A stretch of 64,000 nucleotides of DNA from Gammaproteobacteria bacterium. Its GTDB lineage: Bacteria > Pseudomonadota > Gammaproteobacteria > SZUA-229. Shown piece by piece: positions 17,290-27,053 of this stretch (position 1 is the stretch's first letter; each line of letters begins with the position of its first letter). The stretch lies in contig JAOULX010000002.1 in assembly GCA_029881795.1 (NCBI GenBank), forward strand, positions 186,001 through 250,000. Reading direction: 5' to 3'. The position numbers and the translations under genes were made by a program. A model generated the notes under the pieces. That model was given only the letters and a program-made list of their open reading frames with translations, searched no databases and was not told the origin of the DNA.

Positions 17290-17969
17290 AGAAGCTGGTC
17301 CTGGGCCAGCTTTTTCAGTCTGTCAAAATCAGCAGGCGCAACATATTGCAGGATCTCTTTCGCATCCGTGTTATAAGTAATGCTCAGCCCAAGTTGCGGA
17401 TACAGCAGAATGGATGATTTTTCATTCAGTCTGATAGTTTCATCAGCAATTCCAAAGCGTTGTAAAATAATCTCATCATCAAACTGGGCATAGGGTATAT
17501 AGCTGATACTGATGACGGCTGCCTGCATTGCTTCAAGCGCATCTTCTTCATTGAGCTTGTATTTGAAGGCCCCACTGGGAGTCCCTTCTTTTTTTACACT
17601 GTCTTTTATATAGCGTTGCAGCGTTGGGGTATCGACGCCGTATTCAAGAATAATTTTTGCGGTCAGTCCGCTCAGAGATATTGAGCTGATGTAGGCTTCT
17701 AAATTACGTCGGCCATTTTTGTGTTCAAACACAGCTATTTCAGGAAATGACTGCAGTGAGGTCAATGCCTCGCGCATAGTGGTCTGGTTCAGGGTTATCC
17801 CAAAAACCTGAGTCTTGCCAGTTTCTGTTAGGGTGATTTGCCAGGGTAGATTATCCGATGGAATACTCAGTCGTTTTTCATTAATCGAAGTGATCAAGAT
17901 GACAAATGCAAATACCATTAAAAAGAGATAACACTTTTTACATTTCTTGAGGCCAAATTTTTTAATCAT
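17286..17969 (-). CDS. Membrane-anchored protein of unknown function
   Basis: Not recognised. The 227-residue product has a positively charged, Cys-containing N-terminus (KKFGLKKCKKC) and one hydrophobic helix (about residues 13-28), so it is probably anchored in the inner membrane with the rest in the periplasm. That part alternates short strands and helices, without cysteines or an obvious enzyme motif; ITLNQTTMREALTSLQ may be a small alpha-beta domain. It lies 18 bp downstream of the hypothetical gene at 17988 and belongs to the valS-side minus-strand run. The codon pattern is like its neighbours. Confidence 0.75.
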   Translation of the reverse strand: MIKKFGLKKCKKCYLFLMVFAFVILITSINEKRLSIPSDNLPWQITLTETGKTQVFGITLNQTTMREALTSLQSFPEIAVFEHKNGRRNLEAYISSISLSGLTAKIILEYGVDTPTLQRYIKDSVKKEGTPSGAFKYKLNEEDALEAMQAAVISISYIPYAQFDDEIILQRFGIADETIRLNEKSSILLYPQLGLSITYNTDAKEILQYVAPADFDRLKKLAQDQLL

Positions 17970-17987
17970 GTTGTAGCTCTTATAGGT

Positions 17988-18539
17988 TTAGTGGCTATCG
18001 AGTTTTGCCAGTTCGCTAACAATGCCGGTGATCAGGGATTCACCTGACGGGCCCATTTTGGCCATTAGCCGGTCAACATCACGTTCGCCATCAACCAGTG
18101 GCTTAATGATCGCACTTAGCTGAGCCATGTCGCCGCTGGTCTTTGACATCTGTTCGGCCATCTGACTGAGCAGTGTCAGTGTATTAACATCGCCACGTGC
18201 AGCTTGGTGGATCATGCCAGCCAACATCGGTGCCGCCTGACTGGCATCCGCTTTCTGCTCCGGGTCAGGTAAGCTGGCGGGATTTTGTAATCCCTGCAAA
18301 ATCGCAATAATGATCGAAGCATCTTCATCATCAAGGCCTTTATAAAGATTTTCATTGCGATCACCGTCAAGAATTTTTCGTATTGCGTTGACCAGATCAC
18401 CCCAGCCATTTTGCTCGGACAGAAACAGGGCTTTATCGAACTCCGGCCGTAAAGCCGGGTTTTGTGCTGTCTGTACGGCACCGACAATTAACGGTGCATG
18501 GGTTTTTTTAATCTGTTCAAATATATCAGGTGTTGGCAT
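17988..18539 (-). CDS. Conserved-looking cytoplasmic protein of unknown function
   Basis: Not recognised. A 183-residue, all-helical acidic protein with no signal or membrane segment. It has two similar parts: an N-terminal one ending in GLDDEDASIIIAILQGLQNPASL and a C-terminal one of short helices (MLAGMIHQAARGDVNTLTLLSQMAEQM; then LVDGERDVDRLMAKMGPSGE), reminiscent of helical-repeat scaffolds. It starts 25 bp downstream of the valS stop on the same strand and is likely cotranscribed with valS and the gene at 17286. Confidence 0.75.
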   Translation of the reverse strand: MPTPDIFEQIKKTHAPLIVGAVQTAQNPALRPEFDKALFLSEQNGWGDLVNAIRKILDGDRNENLYKGLDDEDASIIIAILQGLQNPASLPDPEQKADASQAAPMLAGMIHQAARGDVNTLTLLSQMAEQMSKTSGDMAQLSAIIKPLVDGERDVDRLMAKMGPSGESLITGIVSELAKLDSH

Positions 18540-18564
18540 AAAATCCTCTGCGCTAATGCGTCAG

Positions 18565-21330
18565 TTAAATGGCTTTAATTTTTTCCAGCTGGGCATTTAA
18601 CTGCGATAAGGCTGTCTGCATCTCTTCAATGCGCTGACGTTCCTTGGCTACCACGGCCTCGGGTGCTTTATCAACAAAACTGGCATTACTCATTTTTGCT
18701 TCACACTTTTCAAGGTTGAGCGAAATTTTTGAAATATCTTTTTGCAGGCGGCTTATTTCAGCATCTTTATCGATCAGGCCGGCCAGCGGAATCAGTATCT
18801 TCATGTCACCGATCAGTGCCATCGCCGATTCCGGTGCATCGTCTGCGTTTAACCATTCAACGGACTCAATTTTTGCCAGAGTGGTGATAAAGTCCTGATT
18901 GTTATTAAACAGCTGGCGGTCGGTCTCGGTATAATTTTGTAATAAAACCGGCAGTGCTTTACCCGGTGCGATATCCATTTCTGAACGGATCCGGCGTACG
19001 CCCATAATAAATGCCTTGACCCATTCAAGCTCAGCTACGGCCTGTTCATCAATACGGTCACGGTCACAGCGCGGGTAGGGCTGTTGCATAATGGTTTCAG
19101 CCTGAATACCTGCCAGTGGTGCCACGCGTTGCCAGAGTTCCTCGGTGATATAAGGAATTAAAGGGTGAGCCAGTCGTAAAATGGTTTCGAGTACCCGTAC
19201 TAAGGTGCGACGTGTACCACGCTTTTCGGCATCGCTGGTGTGCTCTGAATTTAGAACTGGCTTGGATAATTCAAGATACCAGTCGCAATATTCTTCCCAG
19301 ATGAAAGAATAGATTTCATGGCTGGCATGATCAAAGCGATATTTATCAAAATTATCGGCAACTTTTTCTTCAACGGTTTGCAGGCGCGAGATAATCCAGC
19401 GGTCAGCCAGTGAAAGCATAACTTCATCGTTATCGACACCGGTATCTTTATCTTCGGTGTTCATCAGTACATAACGGGTGGCATTCCATAATTTATTGCA
19501 GAAATTACGGTAGCCTTCGATGCGGTTCATATCCATGCGGATATCGCGCCCCTGTGAAGCCATCGCTGCAAAGGTAAAGCGCAATGCATCGGTGCCGAAA
19601 GCGGGAATACCATCGGGGAAATGTTTGCGAGTGGACTTTTCGATTTTAGCGGCCATTTTGGGCTGCATTAAACCACCGGTGCGTTTGGCGACCAGTGCTT
19701 CCAGTTCAATACCATCAATCAGATCGATTGGATCTAGTACATTGCCTTTCGATTTTGACATCTTTTGGCCTTCGGCATCACGCACCAGACCGTGAATGTA
19801 AATTTCTTTAAACGGTACTTCGCCAATAAATTTAATGCCCATCATGACCATCCGGGCGACCCAGAAGAAAATGATATCAAAGCCGGTAACCAGAACGCTG
19901 GTCGGGTAGAATGTTTTTAAGCGTTCGGTGTTTTCTGGCCAGCCTAAGGTAGAGAAGGGCCAGAGCGCTGATGAGAACCAGGTGTCCAGTACATCTTCGT
20001 CTTGTCGCAATTCTAAATCTGCGCTTAGGTTATATTTCTCGCGGACTGCAGATTCACTGTCGGCAACATACACTTTTCCATCGTTGTCGTACCAGGCCGG
20101 GATTCGGTGCCCCCACCAGATTTGTCGTGAGATGCACCAGTCCTGAATGTTGTTCATCCATTCGTAATAGGTTTTGTCCCAGTTGCCGGGTACAAATTTA
20201 ATATCACCGTTTTTTACCGCATCTATTGCCGGTTTGGCTAATGACTCTACCGCGACATACCACTGATCCGTCAGATACGGTTCAACCACAGAGCCACTGC
20301 GGTCACCACGCGGAACCATTAATTTATGGTCTTTTACCGCTTCCAGTAAGCCGGCGGCATCGAGATCGGCAAGTATTTGTTTTCGTGCAACATAACGATC
20401 CATGCCGCGATATTGTTCAGGCGCTTCATCATTAATGCAGGCATTTACTGTCAGAATATTGATCATCGGCAGATCGTGACGCTTACCCATTTCGTAGTCA
20501 TTAAAGTCATGTGCCGGTGTGATCTTTACACAGCCGGTACCAAATTCCATGTCCACGTAATCATCAGCAATAACCGGAATCAGGCGCTCAGTTAACGGCA
20601 GTTTTATCGACTGGCCGATTAAATTTTTATAACGCTCATCTTCCGGGTGAACAGCAACAGCGGTATCACCGAGCATAGTTTCCGGTCGGGTAGTGGCAAC
20701 CACTAAATGACCGGAGCCATCGGCTAATGGGTAACGCATATGCCAGAGGTGGCCGTTTTCTTCTTCGGATATGACCTCAAGGTCAGAAACTGCTGTGTGC
20801 AGTACCGGGTCCCAGTTCACCAATCGCTTACCACGATAGATGATGCCTTCATCATAAAGCTGAGTGAACACTTTTTGTACGGCATGAGATAAGCCGTCAT
20901 CCATGGTAAAGCGTTCATTTTCCCAATCTACCGAGGCCCCCATGCGGCGTAATTGACGGGTAATGTGGCCGCCAGATTCCTGTTTCCAGTCCCAGATGCG
21001 CTCGATGAACTTTTCACGGCCTAAATCGTGACGGGTTTTATCTTCTGCTTCAAGCTGGCGTTCAACAACCATCTGAGTGGCAATGCCGGCATGATCGGTA
21101 CCGGGTTGCCAGAGGGTTTTTTCGCCTTTCATGCGGTGATAACGGGTCAGCGCATCCATGATGGTATCCTGAAAGGCATGTCCCATATGCAATGTGCCAG
21201 TTACATTGGGCGGCGGTATCATGATGCAATATGCACCTTCAGCAGAGTCTGATGGGGAAAAATATCCTTTACTTTCCCAGTTTTCGTACCATTTTTGTTC
21301 AATAGATTGAGGATTGTAGGTTTTATCCAT
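18565..21330 (-). CDS. valS: Valine-tRNA ligase
   Basis: Class I aminoacyl-tRNA synthetase that charges tRNA-Val and edits mischarged threonine. The 921-residue chain carries the HIGH signature as HMGH (residues 48-51, in [14 protein letters not shown]), the editing domain with [13 protein letters not shown], and [12 protein letters not shown] as the second ATP-binding signature. The C-terminal coiled-coil arm is visible ([19 protein letters not shown] to the end). It is the central gene of a minus-strand run holC / small gene / valS / two hypotheticals, a typical gammaproteobacterial order. Confidence 0.98.
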   Translation of the reverse strand: MDKTYNPQSIEQKWYENWESKGYFSPSDSAEGAYCIMIPPPNVTGTLHMGHAFQDTIMDALTRYHRMKGEKTLWQPGTDHAGIATQMVVERQLEAEDKTRHDLGREKFIERIWDWKQESGGHITRQLRRMGASVDWENERFTMDDGLSHAVQKVFTQLYDEGIIYRGKRLVNWDPVLHTAVSDLEVISEEENGHLWHMRYPLADGSGHLVVATTRPETMLGDTAVAVHPEDERYKNLIGQSIKLPLTERLIPVIADDYVDMEFGTGCVKITPAHDFNDYEMGKRHDLPMINILTVNACINDEAPEQYRGMDRYVARKQILADLDAAGLLEAVKDHKLMVPRGDRSGSVVEPYLTDQWYVAVESLAKPAIDAVKNGDIKFVPGNWDKTYYEWMNNIQDWCISRQIWWGHRIPAWYDNDGKVYVADSESAVREKYNLSADLELRQDEDVLDTWFSSALWPFSTLGWPENTERLKTFYPTSVLVTGFDIIFFWVARMVMMGIKFIGEVPFKEIYIHGLVRDAEGQKMSKSKGNVLDPIDLIDGIELEALVAKRTGGLMQPKMAAKIEKSTRKHFPDGIPAFGTDALRFTFAAMASQGRDIRMDMNRIEGYRNFCNKLWNATRYVLMNTEDKDTGVDNDEVMLSLADRWIISRLQTVEEKVADNFDKYRFDHASHEIYSFIWEEYCDWYLELSKPVLNSEHTSDAEKRGTRRTLVRVLETILRLAHPLIPYITEELWQRVAPLAGIQAETIMQQPYPRCDRDRIDEQAVAELEWVKAFIMGVRRIRSEMDIAPGKALPVLLQNYTETDRQLFNNNQDFITTLAKIESVEWLNADDAPESAMALIGDMKILIPLAGLIDKDAEISRLQKDISKISLNLEKCEAKMSNASFVDKAPEAVVAKERQRIEEMQTALSQLNAQLEKIKAI

Positions 21331-21444
21331 GGATTTTAAATCTCGATTCTCTGTAACTGGCGATGAAGGGCGTTATTATAACGGAAACTGACGGTCTGAT
21401 CAGTTATGGTGCCGGGGATTTTCTTTATATTGTGTTAAAGGATG

Positions 21445-21657
21445 TTACTTATTAATTAATGCGGACAGGATTTGATGCTGTAACTGACGTTTTATTGCGG
21501 GCAGGGCAGCATCAATCGCATGCTCAATTTTTTGGTTAAGAACTTCCTCGTCATTATTTAGCAGGTGTATTTTGTCATCAGGCAGCTGATGCAGACCGGC
21601 TTTTTCTGCATCGCCGGCTTCAATAATATCGCTTAGCAGAGGAATCGTTTGAGTCAT
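21445..21657 (-). CDS. Small acidic protein between holC and valS
   Basis: Not recognised. A 70-residue soluble protein whose ATG overlaps the holC stop by four bases (ATGA), so it is translated with holC. The sequence is helical, with DAEKAGLHQLPDDKIHLL then a longer amphipathic helix (NQKIEHAIDAALPAIKRQLQHQILSALI). Similar small frames occur between holC and valS in related genomes as far as I recall, which supports it being real. Confidence 0.6.
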   Translation of the reverse strand: MTQTIPLLSDIIEAGDAEKAGLHQLPDDKIHLLNNDEEVLNQKIEHAIDAALPAIKRQLQHQILSALINK

Positions 21658-22121
21658 TTAGAGGGCCCCAGTTCGTGGTAATTGAGTTCAGAGTTATTTT
21701 GCTGACACAGTGTTTTATAGCGTTTGTATCGTTCCCGCCCGGGTCTTAAGCAGTCATCAGCCTGGTGTAATATTTCGGCCACTCGCCGGTTATTTTCTAC
21801 GTCGACCGGCATCTGATCGGTGAGGTTGATAAATAAATCAAAGCCGTTACCCGGATCGGCCTCTTCACCAATTAAAACCGGGTGCTGGCTGCAAAATTCA
21901 TCGGTTTTCAGGCCGTGTGGAAGAAAGCCGGTTTGCTCAAGTGACCATAGCATATTGTCCAGCTGTTGAGATTCTGCCTGGCTTTTAGAAAACAGGTAAA
22001 CAGAGTTATTCAACGACCAGGCTTTATGTGTCAGCTTGCAGGCAAAATCAAGTCTGGCTTGATTGTCATTGCCGGCGATCATATAAAAGTCAACGCGATT
22101 AATTGTTAGCGCTCTCTTCAA
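21654..22121 (-). CDS. holC: DNA polymerase III subunit chi
   Basis: Chi subunit of the clamp-loader complex, which bridges the polymerase to SSB-coated DNA with psi. The 155-residue product shows the chi pattern: VDFYMIAGNDNQARLDFACKLTHKAW at the start, then VYLFSKSQAESQQLDNMLWS, and NRRVAEILHQADDCLRPGRERYKRYK towards the C-terminus. Its start lies inside the 3' end of pepA (23-bp overlap), so the two are cotranscribed, as in many gammaproteobacteria. Confidence 0.9.
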   Translation of the reverse strand: MKRALTINRVDFYMIAGNDNQARLDFACKLTHKAWSLNNSVYLFSKSQAESQQLDNMLWSLEQTGFLPHGLKTDEFCSQHPVLIGEEADPGNGFDLFINLTDQMPVDVENNRRVAEILHQADDCLRPGRERYKRYKTLCQQNNSELNYHELGPSK

Positions 22122-23607
22122 TCCGGTTCAGGATATATTGCATTAATAAGGGTACCGGGCGACCAGTAGAGCCTTTATTAGCGCCGCCCTTCCAGGCCAC
22201 ACCGGCAATGTCGAGATGAGCCCAGTTATATTTTTTAGTGAATTGAGCCAGAAACACCGCAGCGGTAATACTACCGGCTTCGCGACCACCGATATTAGCA
22301 AGGTCGGCAAAATTACTTTTTAATTGCTGTTTATATTCCGGCCAAGTCGGCATATGCCAGCAACGGTCACCGCTGTATTTTCCGGCATTTAATAAATCGT
22401 TAATTAACGGGTTATGGTTACCAAATAGCCCGGCCGGATGACCGCCCAGTGCAATCACACAGGCACCGGTCAGTGTTGCAATATCAATTACCACATCCGG
22501 ATTAAATTTCTGACTATAGGTTAAGGCGTCACACAGTATCAGTCGACCTTCGGCATCGGTATTGAGTATTTCAATCGTAGTGCCTGACATACTGGTGACG
22601 ATGTCACCGGGTTTAGTAGCCAGACCATCAGGCATGTTTTCAGTTGCGGGAACAATCGCAACGACATTGATGGGCAGTTGCAGTTCTGCAATCGCGCTCA
22701 TGGCACCGAATACACCGGCTGCACCGCACATATCGTATTTCATTTCATCCATGGCGGCGCCGGGTTTTAAACTGATGCCGCCGGAATCAAACGTCACGCC
22801 TTTACCGACAAAGACAACCGGTTTTTCAGCCGCTGAGGCTGCGCCTGAATATTTCATGGTGATTAGCTTGGCACTTTCACGGCTGCCTCGGCTGACAGAC
22901 AGCAGTGCGCCCATCTCCAGCTTTTCCATATCACTTTCTTCTAATATCTCAACCTCAAAGTTGCGGTATGTTTTTCCCAGTGAGCGCGCCTGCTCGGCAA
23001 GATAGCTTGGGGTGCAGATATTACCGGGCATATTGGCCAGGTCTTTACTGAGTTTAATCCCTGAGATAATCGCGCTGCTCTGACGTACCGCTAATTCACC
23101 GATAGGTAAATCGCGTCGGCTGCTGACACTGAAGACTACTTTACGTAACGGTCGTCGGGTATTTTGTTTGTCCGATTTTAATTGGTCAAAGCGGTATAGC
23201 TGTTCTTCAATCGCTTCAATGGACTGTCTTATTTTCCAGTCGATATCACGGTTTTTTACATGTAATTCAGTGAGGCATGAAAAGGCTTCCGTAGCACCTC
23301 GCTGATCCAGTATTCTGGCCATTTGTGCATTGATCTTTCTGAAATTATTAACGTCCAGCTCTTTTTCTTTGCCACAGCCCAGTAATAGTATGCGATCGCA
23401 CAATGTATTCGGCACATTATGTAACAGCAGGTCCTGATCAAGCAGGCCTTCCAATTCTCCGCGTCTGATCAGGTTTGAGATTAAGCCATCGCTGGCATCA
23501 TCCAGAATCTGAGCGGAGGGTGATAGCTTTCGTGAATCAAAGACGCCGACAACAATGCAAGACATACGTTGTTTTTCAGGGCTGCCACTTTTGACTGAAA
23601 ATTCCAT
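22099..23607 (-). CDS. pepA: Leucyl aminopeptidase (cytosol aminopeptidase PepA)
   Basis: M17-family dizinc aminopeptidase; in E. coli PepA also binds DNA at Xer recombination sites. The 502-residue chain begins MEFSVKSGSPEKQR, nearly as in E. coli. The active-site region is intact: VFVGKGVTFDSGGISLKPG with the metal Lys and Asp, MKYDMCGAAGV, and NTDAEGRLILCDAL with the signature Asp-Ala-Glu-Gly-Arg. The C-terminal WAHLDIAGVAWKGG is also typical. It is first in the minus-strand run pepA-holC-valS and divergent from lptF. Confidence 0.97.
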   Translation of the reverse strand: MEFSVKSGSPEKQRMSCIVVGVFDSRKLSPSAQILDDASDGLISNLIRRGELEGLLDQDLLLHNVPNTLCDRILLLGCGKEKELDVNNFRKINAQMARILDQRGATEAFSCLTELHVKNRDIDWKIRQSIEAIEEQLYRFDQLKSDKQNTRRPLRKVVFSVSSRRDLPIGELAVRQSSAIISGIKLSKDLANMPGNICTPSYLAEQARSLGKTYRNFEVEILEESDMEKLEMGALLSVSRGSRESAKLITMKYSGAASAAEKPVVFVGKGVTFDSGGISLKPGAAMDEMKYDMCGAAGVFGAMSAIAELQLPINVVAIVPATENMPDGLATKPGDIVTSMSGTTIEILNTDAEGRLILCDALTYSQKFNPDVVIDIATLTGACVIALGGHPAGLFGNHNPLINDLLNAGKYSGDRCWHMPTWPEYKQQLKSNFADLANIGGREAGSITAAVFLAQFTKKYNWAHLDIAGVAWKGGANKGSTGRPVPLLMQYILNRIEESANN

Positions 23608-23942
23608 TACTGTTCCTATTTAAGATCTGTATTTGATAAATAAAAGTGTTTTCAGGGTGGAAAAAAATAAAATGAGCTAATACTCGTTATTTGGATAATT
23701 ATTTACTGACCAGTTAAAGTTTATCTATTGGCCAGCATTTACTTATATAATGACCGCATACGATGAAATGACGGTTCTATAAATGTCACGGATAACAGTT
23801 GCATTACACTATATTTCAGATTTTATCAGATAAAAACAGTTTTTATTTACCAAATTGTTAAATTTTAATAAATATTTAACTCATTACTGACATTTATCTA
23901 ATAAATTCAGTCTGCTAGGTTAAGAGTTTGTAAAATGAAGTC
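23608..23942. other. Divergent promoter region of pepA and lptF
   Basis: A 335-bp AT-rich spacer with no gene. TATAAT at 23746-23751 is a good -10 box towards lptF, but no strong -35 box is placed for it. The palindrome-like TTTTATCAGATAAAA (23821-23835) stands in the lptF-proximal half and shares 14 bases with a site before the histone-like gene (26857-26870). Confidence 0.5.
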
Positions 23943-25037
23943 ATGCTAAAACAAACAATAATTGATCGTTATATTGGAAAGGAGATTCTTTTTTCCTGGT
24001 TTGCTGTGTTTATAGTATTAACCATGATTATTAGTGGTAGCACGCTGGGTAATCTGTTTTCTCAGGCAGCAGACGGCAGTCTGCCTAATAATGTGGTCTT
24101 GACCTTACTGTTTAATGCCACGCTGCGCTTTAGTGTGCAATTGATACCCATCAGTTTGTTTATCGGCGCGCTGTTTGCTTTTGGACGGCTTTATAAAGAT
24201 TCAGAAATGGTCTCACTGTTTGCCTGTGGTGTTACTTATAAGGCCCTCTACAAACCTCTTTTTATACTGGCGGTGCCGATGGCTCTGGTGGCGGCTCTTG
24301 CAAATTTCATGATGGTGCCGGCGCTAAAGCATGAATATTATGCGCTGGAAGCTGCGGTTGCCGACAATGTTGATATTACCGGTGTGACAGCGGGTCGTTT
24401 TACGGCTTCAAAAGGAGACAATCCGAGCATATTTTTTATTGAAAGCAAGGATAAGCATGGAAAAATGCGGCAGACCTTTTTACATCAGTCTGATCAGTCA
24501 AAACGCAGTTCGATAGAAACTTCTGCAGTCGCTTCCTATTATCTGGATGATAATGGTCGCCGCTTTATGTTGTTTGAAGACGGCTTGCGCTATGAAGGTG
24601 AACCCGGTGATGGTGATTATCAGGCGATTGAATATAAAAAACACGGTGTTTATATCGAAGATAATGAGTCGGTCAGGGTGCGTACCAAGCGCGATGAAAT
24701 TCCAACAGCCGTACTTTGGGCATCGGATAAAGTCAGCCACAGGGCTGAGCTGCAATGGCGTATGGCGATCCCTGTTGTGATTCTTATTCTGGCATTTATA
24801 ACCGTCCCTTTTAGTCATACTTCGCCACGCAAAGGACGTTTTACAAAAATGGGGCCTGCCATCATTGTCTATATTATTTATTCCAATTTATTGATTGTTG
24901 CGCTGAGCTGGATGGAAAAAGGAAAAACACCGGCTTGGCTGGGCTTATGGTGGGTGCATCTGCTTTTTATTGTGCTGGGACTGGTGTTATTAATGAAGCA
25001 GACCCGTTTTCATAAAAGGTTTTTAAACGCATCATGA
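23943..25037 (+). CDS. lptF: LPS export ABC transporter permease LptF
   Basis: Inner-membrane permease of the LptBFG complex that extracts lipopolysaccharide. The 364-residue chain has three N-terminal membrane helices (about residues 15-120), a periplasmic beta-jellyroll (about 130-265) and three C-terminal helices. DRYIGKEILFSWFAVFIVLTMI and LIPISLFIGALFAFGRLYKDSEM are family hallmarks. lptG starts inside its stop (ATGA). The ATPase LptB is not in the window. Confidence 0.95.
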   Translation: MLKQTIIDRYIGKEILFSWFAVFIVLTMIISGSTLGNLFSQAADGSLPNNVVLTLLFNATLRFSVQLIPISLFIGALFAFGRLYKDSEMVSLFACGVTYKALYKPLFILAVPMALVAALANFMMVPALKHEYYALEAAVADNVDITGVTAGRFTASKGDNPSIFFIESKDKHGKMRQTFLHQSDQSKRSSIETSAVASYYLDDNGRRFMLFEDGLRYEGEPGDGDYQAIEYKKHGVYIEDNESVRVRTKRDEIPTAVLWASDKVSHRAELQWRMAIPVVILILAFITVPFSHTSPRKGRFTKMGPAIIVYIIYSNLLIVALSWMEKGKTPAWLGLWWVHLLFIVLGLVLLMKQTRFHKRFLNAS

Positions 25038-26098
25038 AAACACTGGATCTCTATATCTATAAAACAGTTGTTAGCAGTACATTATTAGTGCTGGCTATTC
25101 TGGGTGCGTTGTTTGCTTTCATGGAATTCGTTTCTGAGATTAATCTCATTGGCATGAACGATTACAGTCTGATTAATGCACTGGTCTTTGTTGGCCTGAC
25201 CCTGCCTAAGACGCTGTATGAGTTATTTCCAACGGCTACTTTGATTGGCGGCTTGTTAGGCTTAGGGGCGCTGGCAGGTAACAGTGAACTCATCGTGATG
25301 CGCGCGGCAGGTATCTCAATCGGCCGGATCGCACGTTCAGTTTTACAATCTGGTCTGGTGTTAACGGTGCTGGTGGCAGCATTTGGCGAATTTTTGGTTG
25401 CGCCGGCCAAGCAAAAAGCAGAGTCGATAAAAACACGCTCATTGCATAAGAATATATCGCTGGGTAAAACTAACGGTCTTTGGGTAAAGGAAGGTAATTA
25501 TTACCTCAATGTCAAAAAAATATACCCAGATAACAGGATGGCTGACATAGAGATTTATGAGCTGGATGATCAGAAACGGCTCAAATCCATCACCAAAGCA
25601 AAATCAGGTATCTATAAAAATAAAGAATGGCGACTCAGCCAGATAAAACGCAGTATGTTCGAAGAAAACGGAGTTAGCAGTATCAATATACCCTCTGAAA
25701 CATGGGATCATTTATTTAATCCTGACTTGTTTGAAGTGGTGGCGGTAAACCCAGGCGATATGACGGCCTATGATTTATACAAATACAGTGATTACCTTGA
25801 AAATAACCAGCTTGATGCGAGTCATTATCGTCTGGCGTTCTGGCTTAAGGTAATAACCCCTTTATCGACGCTGGTCATGTTATTGATCGCATTACCCTTT
25901 GTGTTTGGTTCGTTGCGTAGTGGCAGCGCCGGACAGCGTGTATTAATCGGTATTCTGATCGGTGTTGGTTACTTTATTGTCGGTAAAATCATGAACCACA
26001 TTGGCCAGGTTTATGGATTGCACCCGTTATTAAGTGCAACTTTACCAATGCTCGTTGTGTTCATATATGGCTTATTTGCATTCTCAAGAATTCGCTGA
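25034..26098 (+). CDS. lptG: LPS export ABC transporter permease LptG
   Basis: Partner permease of LptF; together they form the transmembrane dimer driven by LptB. The 354-residue chain has the same plan: helices in the first 115 residues with LPKTLYELFPTATLIGGLLGLG, a periplasmic jellyroll, and three helices at the C-terminus with PFVFGSLRSGSAGQRVLIGILIG. The four-base overlap with lptF implies coupled translation. Its stop lies eight bases from the convergent RDD gene. Confidence 0.95.
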   Translation: MKTLDLYIYKTVVSSTLLVLAILGALFAFMEFVSEINLIGMNDYSLINALVFVGLTLPKTLYELFPTATLIGGLLGLGALAGNSELIVMRAAGISIGRIARSVLQSGLVLTVLVAAFGEFLVAPAKQKAESIKTRSLHKNISLGKTNGLWVKEGNYYLNVKKIYPDNRMADIEIYELDDQKRLKSITKAKSGIYKNKEWRLSQIKRSMFEENGVSSINIPSETWDHLFNPDLFEVVAVNPGDMTAYDLYKYSDYLENNQLDASHYRLAFWLKVITPLSTLVMLLIALPFVFGSLRSGSAGQRVLIGILIGVGYFIVGKIMNHIGQVYGLHPLLSATLPMLVVFIYGLFAFSRIR

Positions 26099-26106
26099 GG
26101 AGAAAC

Positions 26107-26532
26107 TCAGTTATTATCAATCAGTATCGTATTTGATAAAATATCATGCAATGTAGATTTTTTTTCGTTGAAAATAGACCAGAAAAAGCCAAGACCAAAC
26201 AATAATAGTGAAAAAATAGCGCAGCAGAAGCGGATGAAAGCCTGTTTCCAGCTAACTTTTTTATTATCAGTGCTAATTAATTGTAAACGCCACGTTTTCA
26301 TCCCTAATGTTTGCCCTCCGTGTGTCCAAAACCACGCATAAAAAACAAAACTGATCAGAAACCAGTAAATAACAAGAAAAGGAAAAAGCGGGTGCCCGTT
26401 TGTAATGGCTTCTCCAGCGTTAAGAGGTAGTGTTAAGGCTGTTGCGATGAATAAAATCGCGATTAATAACAAACCATCGTAGCCAATAACAATCAGACGT
26501 TTAAAAAGAGAGGCGGGTTTAGAATTATTCAT
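26107..26532 (-). CDS. RDD-family membrane protein
   Basis: A 141-residue membrane protein with an RDD domain: SLFKRLIVIGYDGLLLIAILFIA holds the first conserved Arg and Asp before the first helix, a second helix follows (FLVIYWFLISFVFYAWFWTHG), then GQTLGMKTWRLQLI and a third helix. Family members are poorly characterised transport-like proteins. ATG 26532 is preferred to 26577 because the family begins shortly before the first Arg. It is convergent with lptG. Confidence 0.85.
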   Translation of the reverse strand: MNNSKPASLFKRLIVIGYDGLLLIAILFIATALTLPLNAGEAITNGHPLFPFLVIYWFLISFVFYAWFWTHGGQTLGMKTWRLQLISTDNKKVSWKQAFIRFCCAIFSLLLFGLGFFWSIFNEKKSTLHDILSNTILIDNN

Positions 26533-26851
26533 TAAGTTTTGAATCCTGGAGAGAGAAAGTAGTCTAATTAAATGCATAAAAACTGTCTGAAAGACCGTTG
26601 TTATGCAGGTTCTGTTGAATCATTGTAAATCATACCTGATTCAGTTCAAAAGTCGAACAGCGATTCATTTGCCAGTTGTTTTTGCCACACAGAGTATTAA
26701 ACAGAGCCTTATTGCTAATATGTTTTTTTAAAAAAGCTGCTCTAGCGTTGTTTTTTACGGAAAAAAATTATTAACTGAGCGGAAAAATTAAAAATCGAAG
26801 AAATGATATGAAAAACGACTTTTTATTTTGCATTTTCGACATGAAAAGTTG

Positions 26852-26875
26852 TTTCATTTATCAGATAAAATGAAA
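26852..26875. repeat. Inverted repeat upstream of the histone-like gene
   Basis: TTTCATTT and AAATGAAA are perfect 8-bp arms around ATCAGATA. The centre TTTATCAGATAAAA recurs upstream of lptF (23822-23835). Candidate operator; no known regulator was recognised. Confidence 0.5.
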
Positions 26876-26993
26876 TTAAACATCGCTTAATCCCCTAACA
26901 TCAATATATTTTCTTTTTGAAGCAAAAATTGTAATGAATTCTAATTTTTTTACATTTTTATTGTAAATAAATACAAAAAAAGTCAATAAAAAT

Positions 26994-27021
26994 TTGTAAA
27001 ACTGAATTTACGAATTATAAT
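26994..27021 (+). promoter_or_regulatory. Candidate sigma-70 promoter of the histone-like gene
   Basis: TTGTAA (26994-26999) and a perfect TATAAT (27016-27021) with 16 bp between. Transcription would begin about 27028, which excludes the ATG at 27024 and supports ATG 27054 as the start. Confidence 0.65.
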
Positions 27022-27053
27022 CCATGAATCAACACACAAAAGAGGCCCTAACA

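Larger units (their letters stand above)
26533..27053. other. Long AT-rich regulatory spacer before the histone-like gene
   Basis: No gene is seen in this spacer of about 520 bp. It contains many A and T tracts, likely curved DNA. Two signals stand out: an inverted repeat TTTCATTT/AAATGAAA (26852-26875) and a promoter at 26994-27021, each listed separately. The length is unusual for a single small gene and suggests complex control. Confidence 0.6.
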
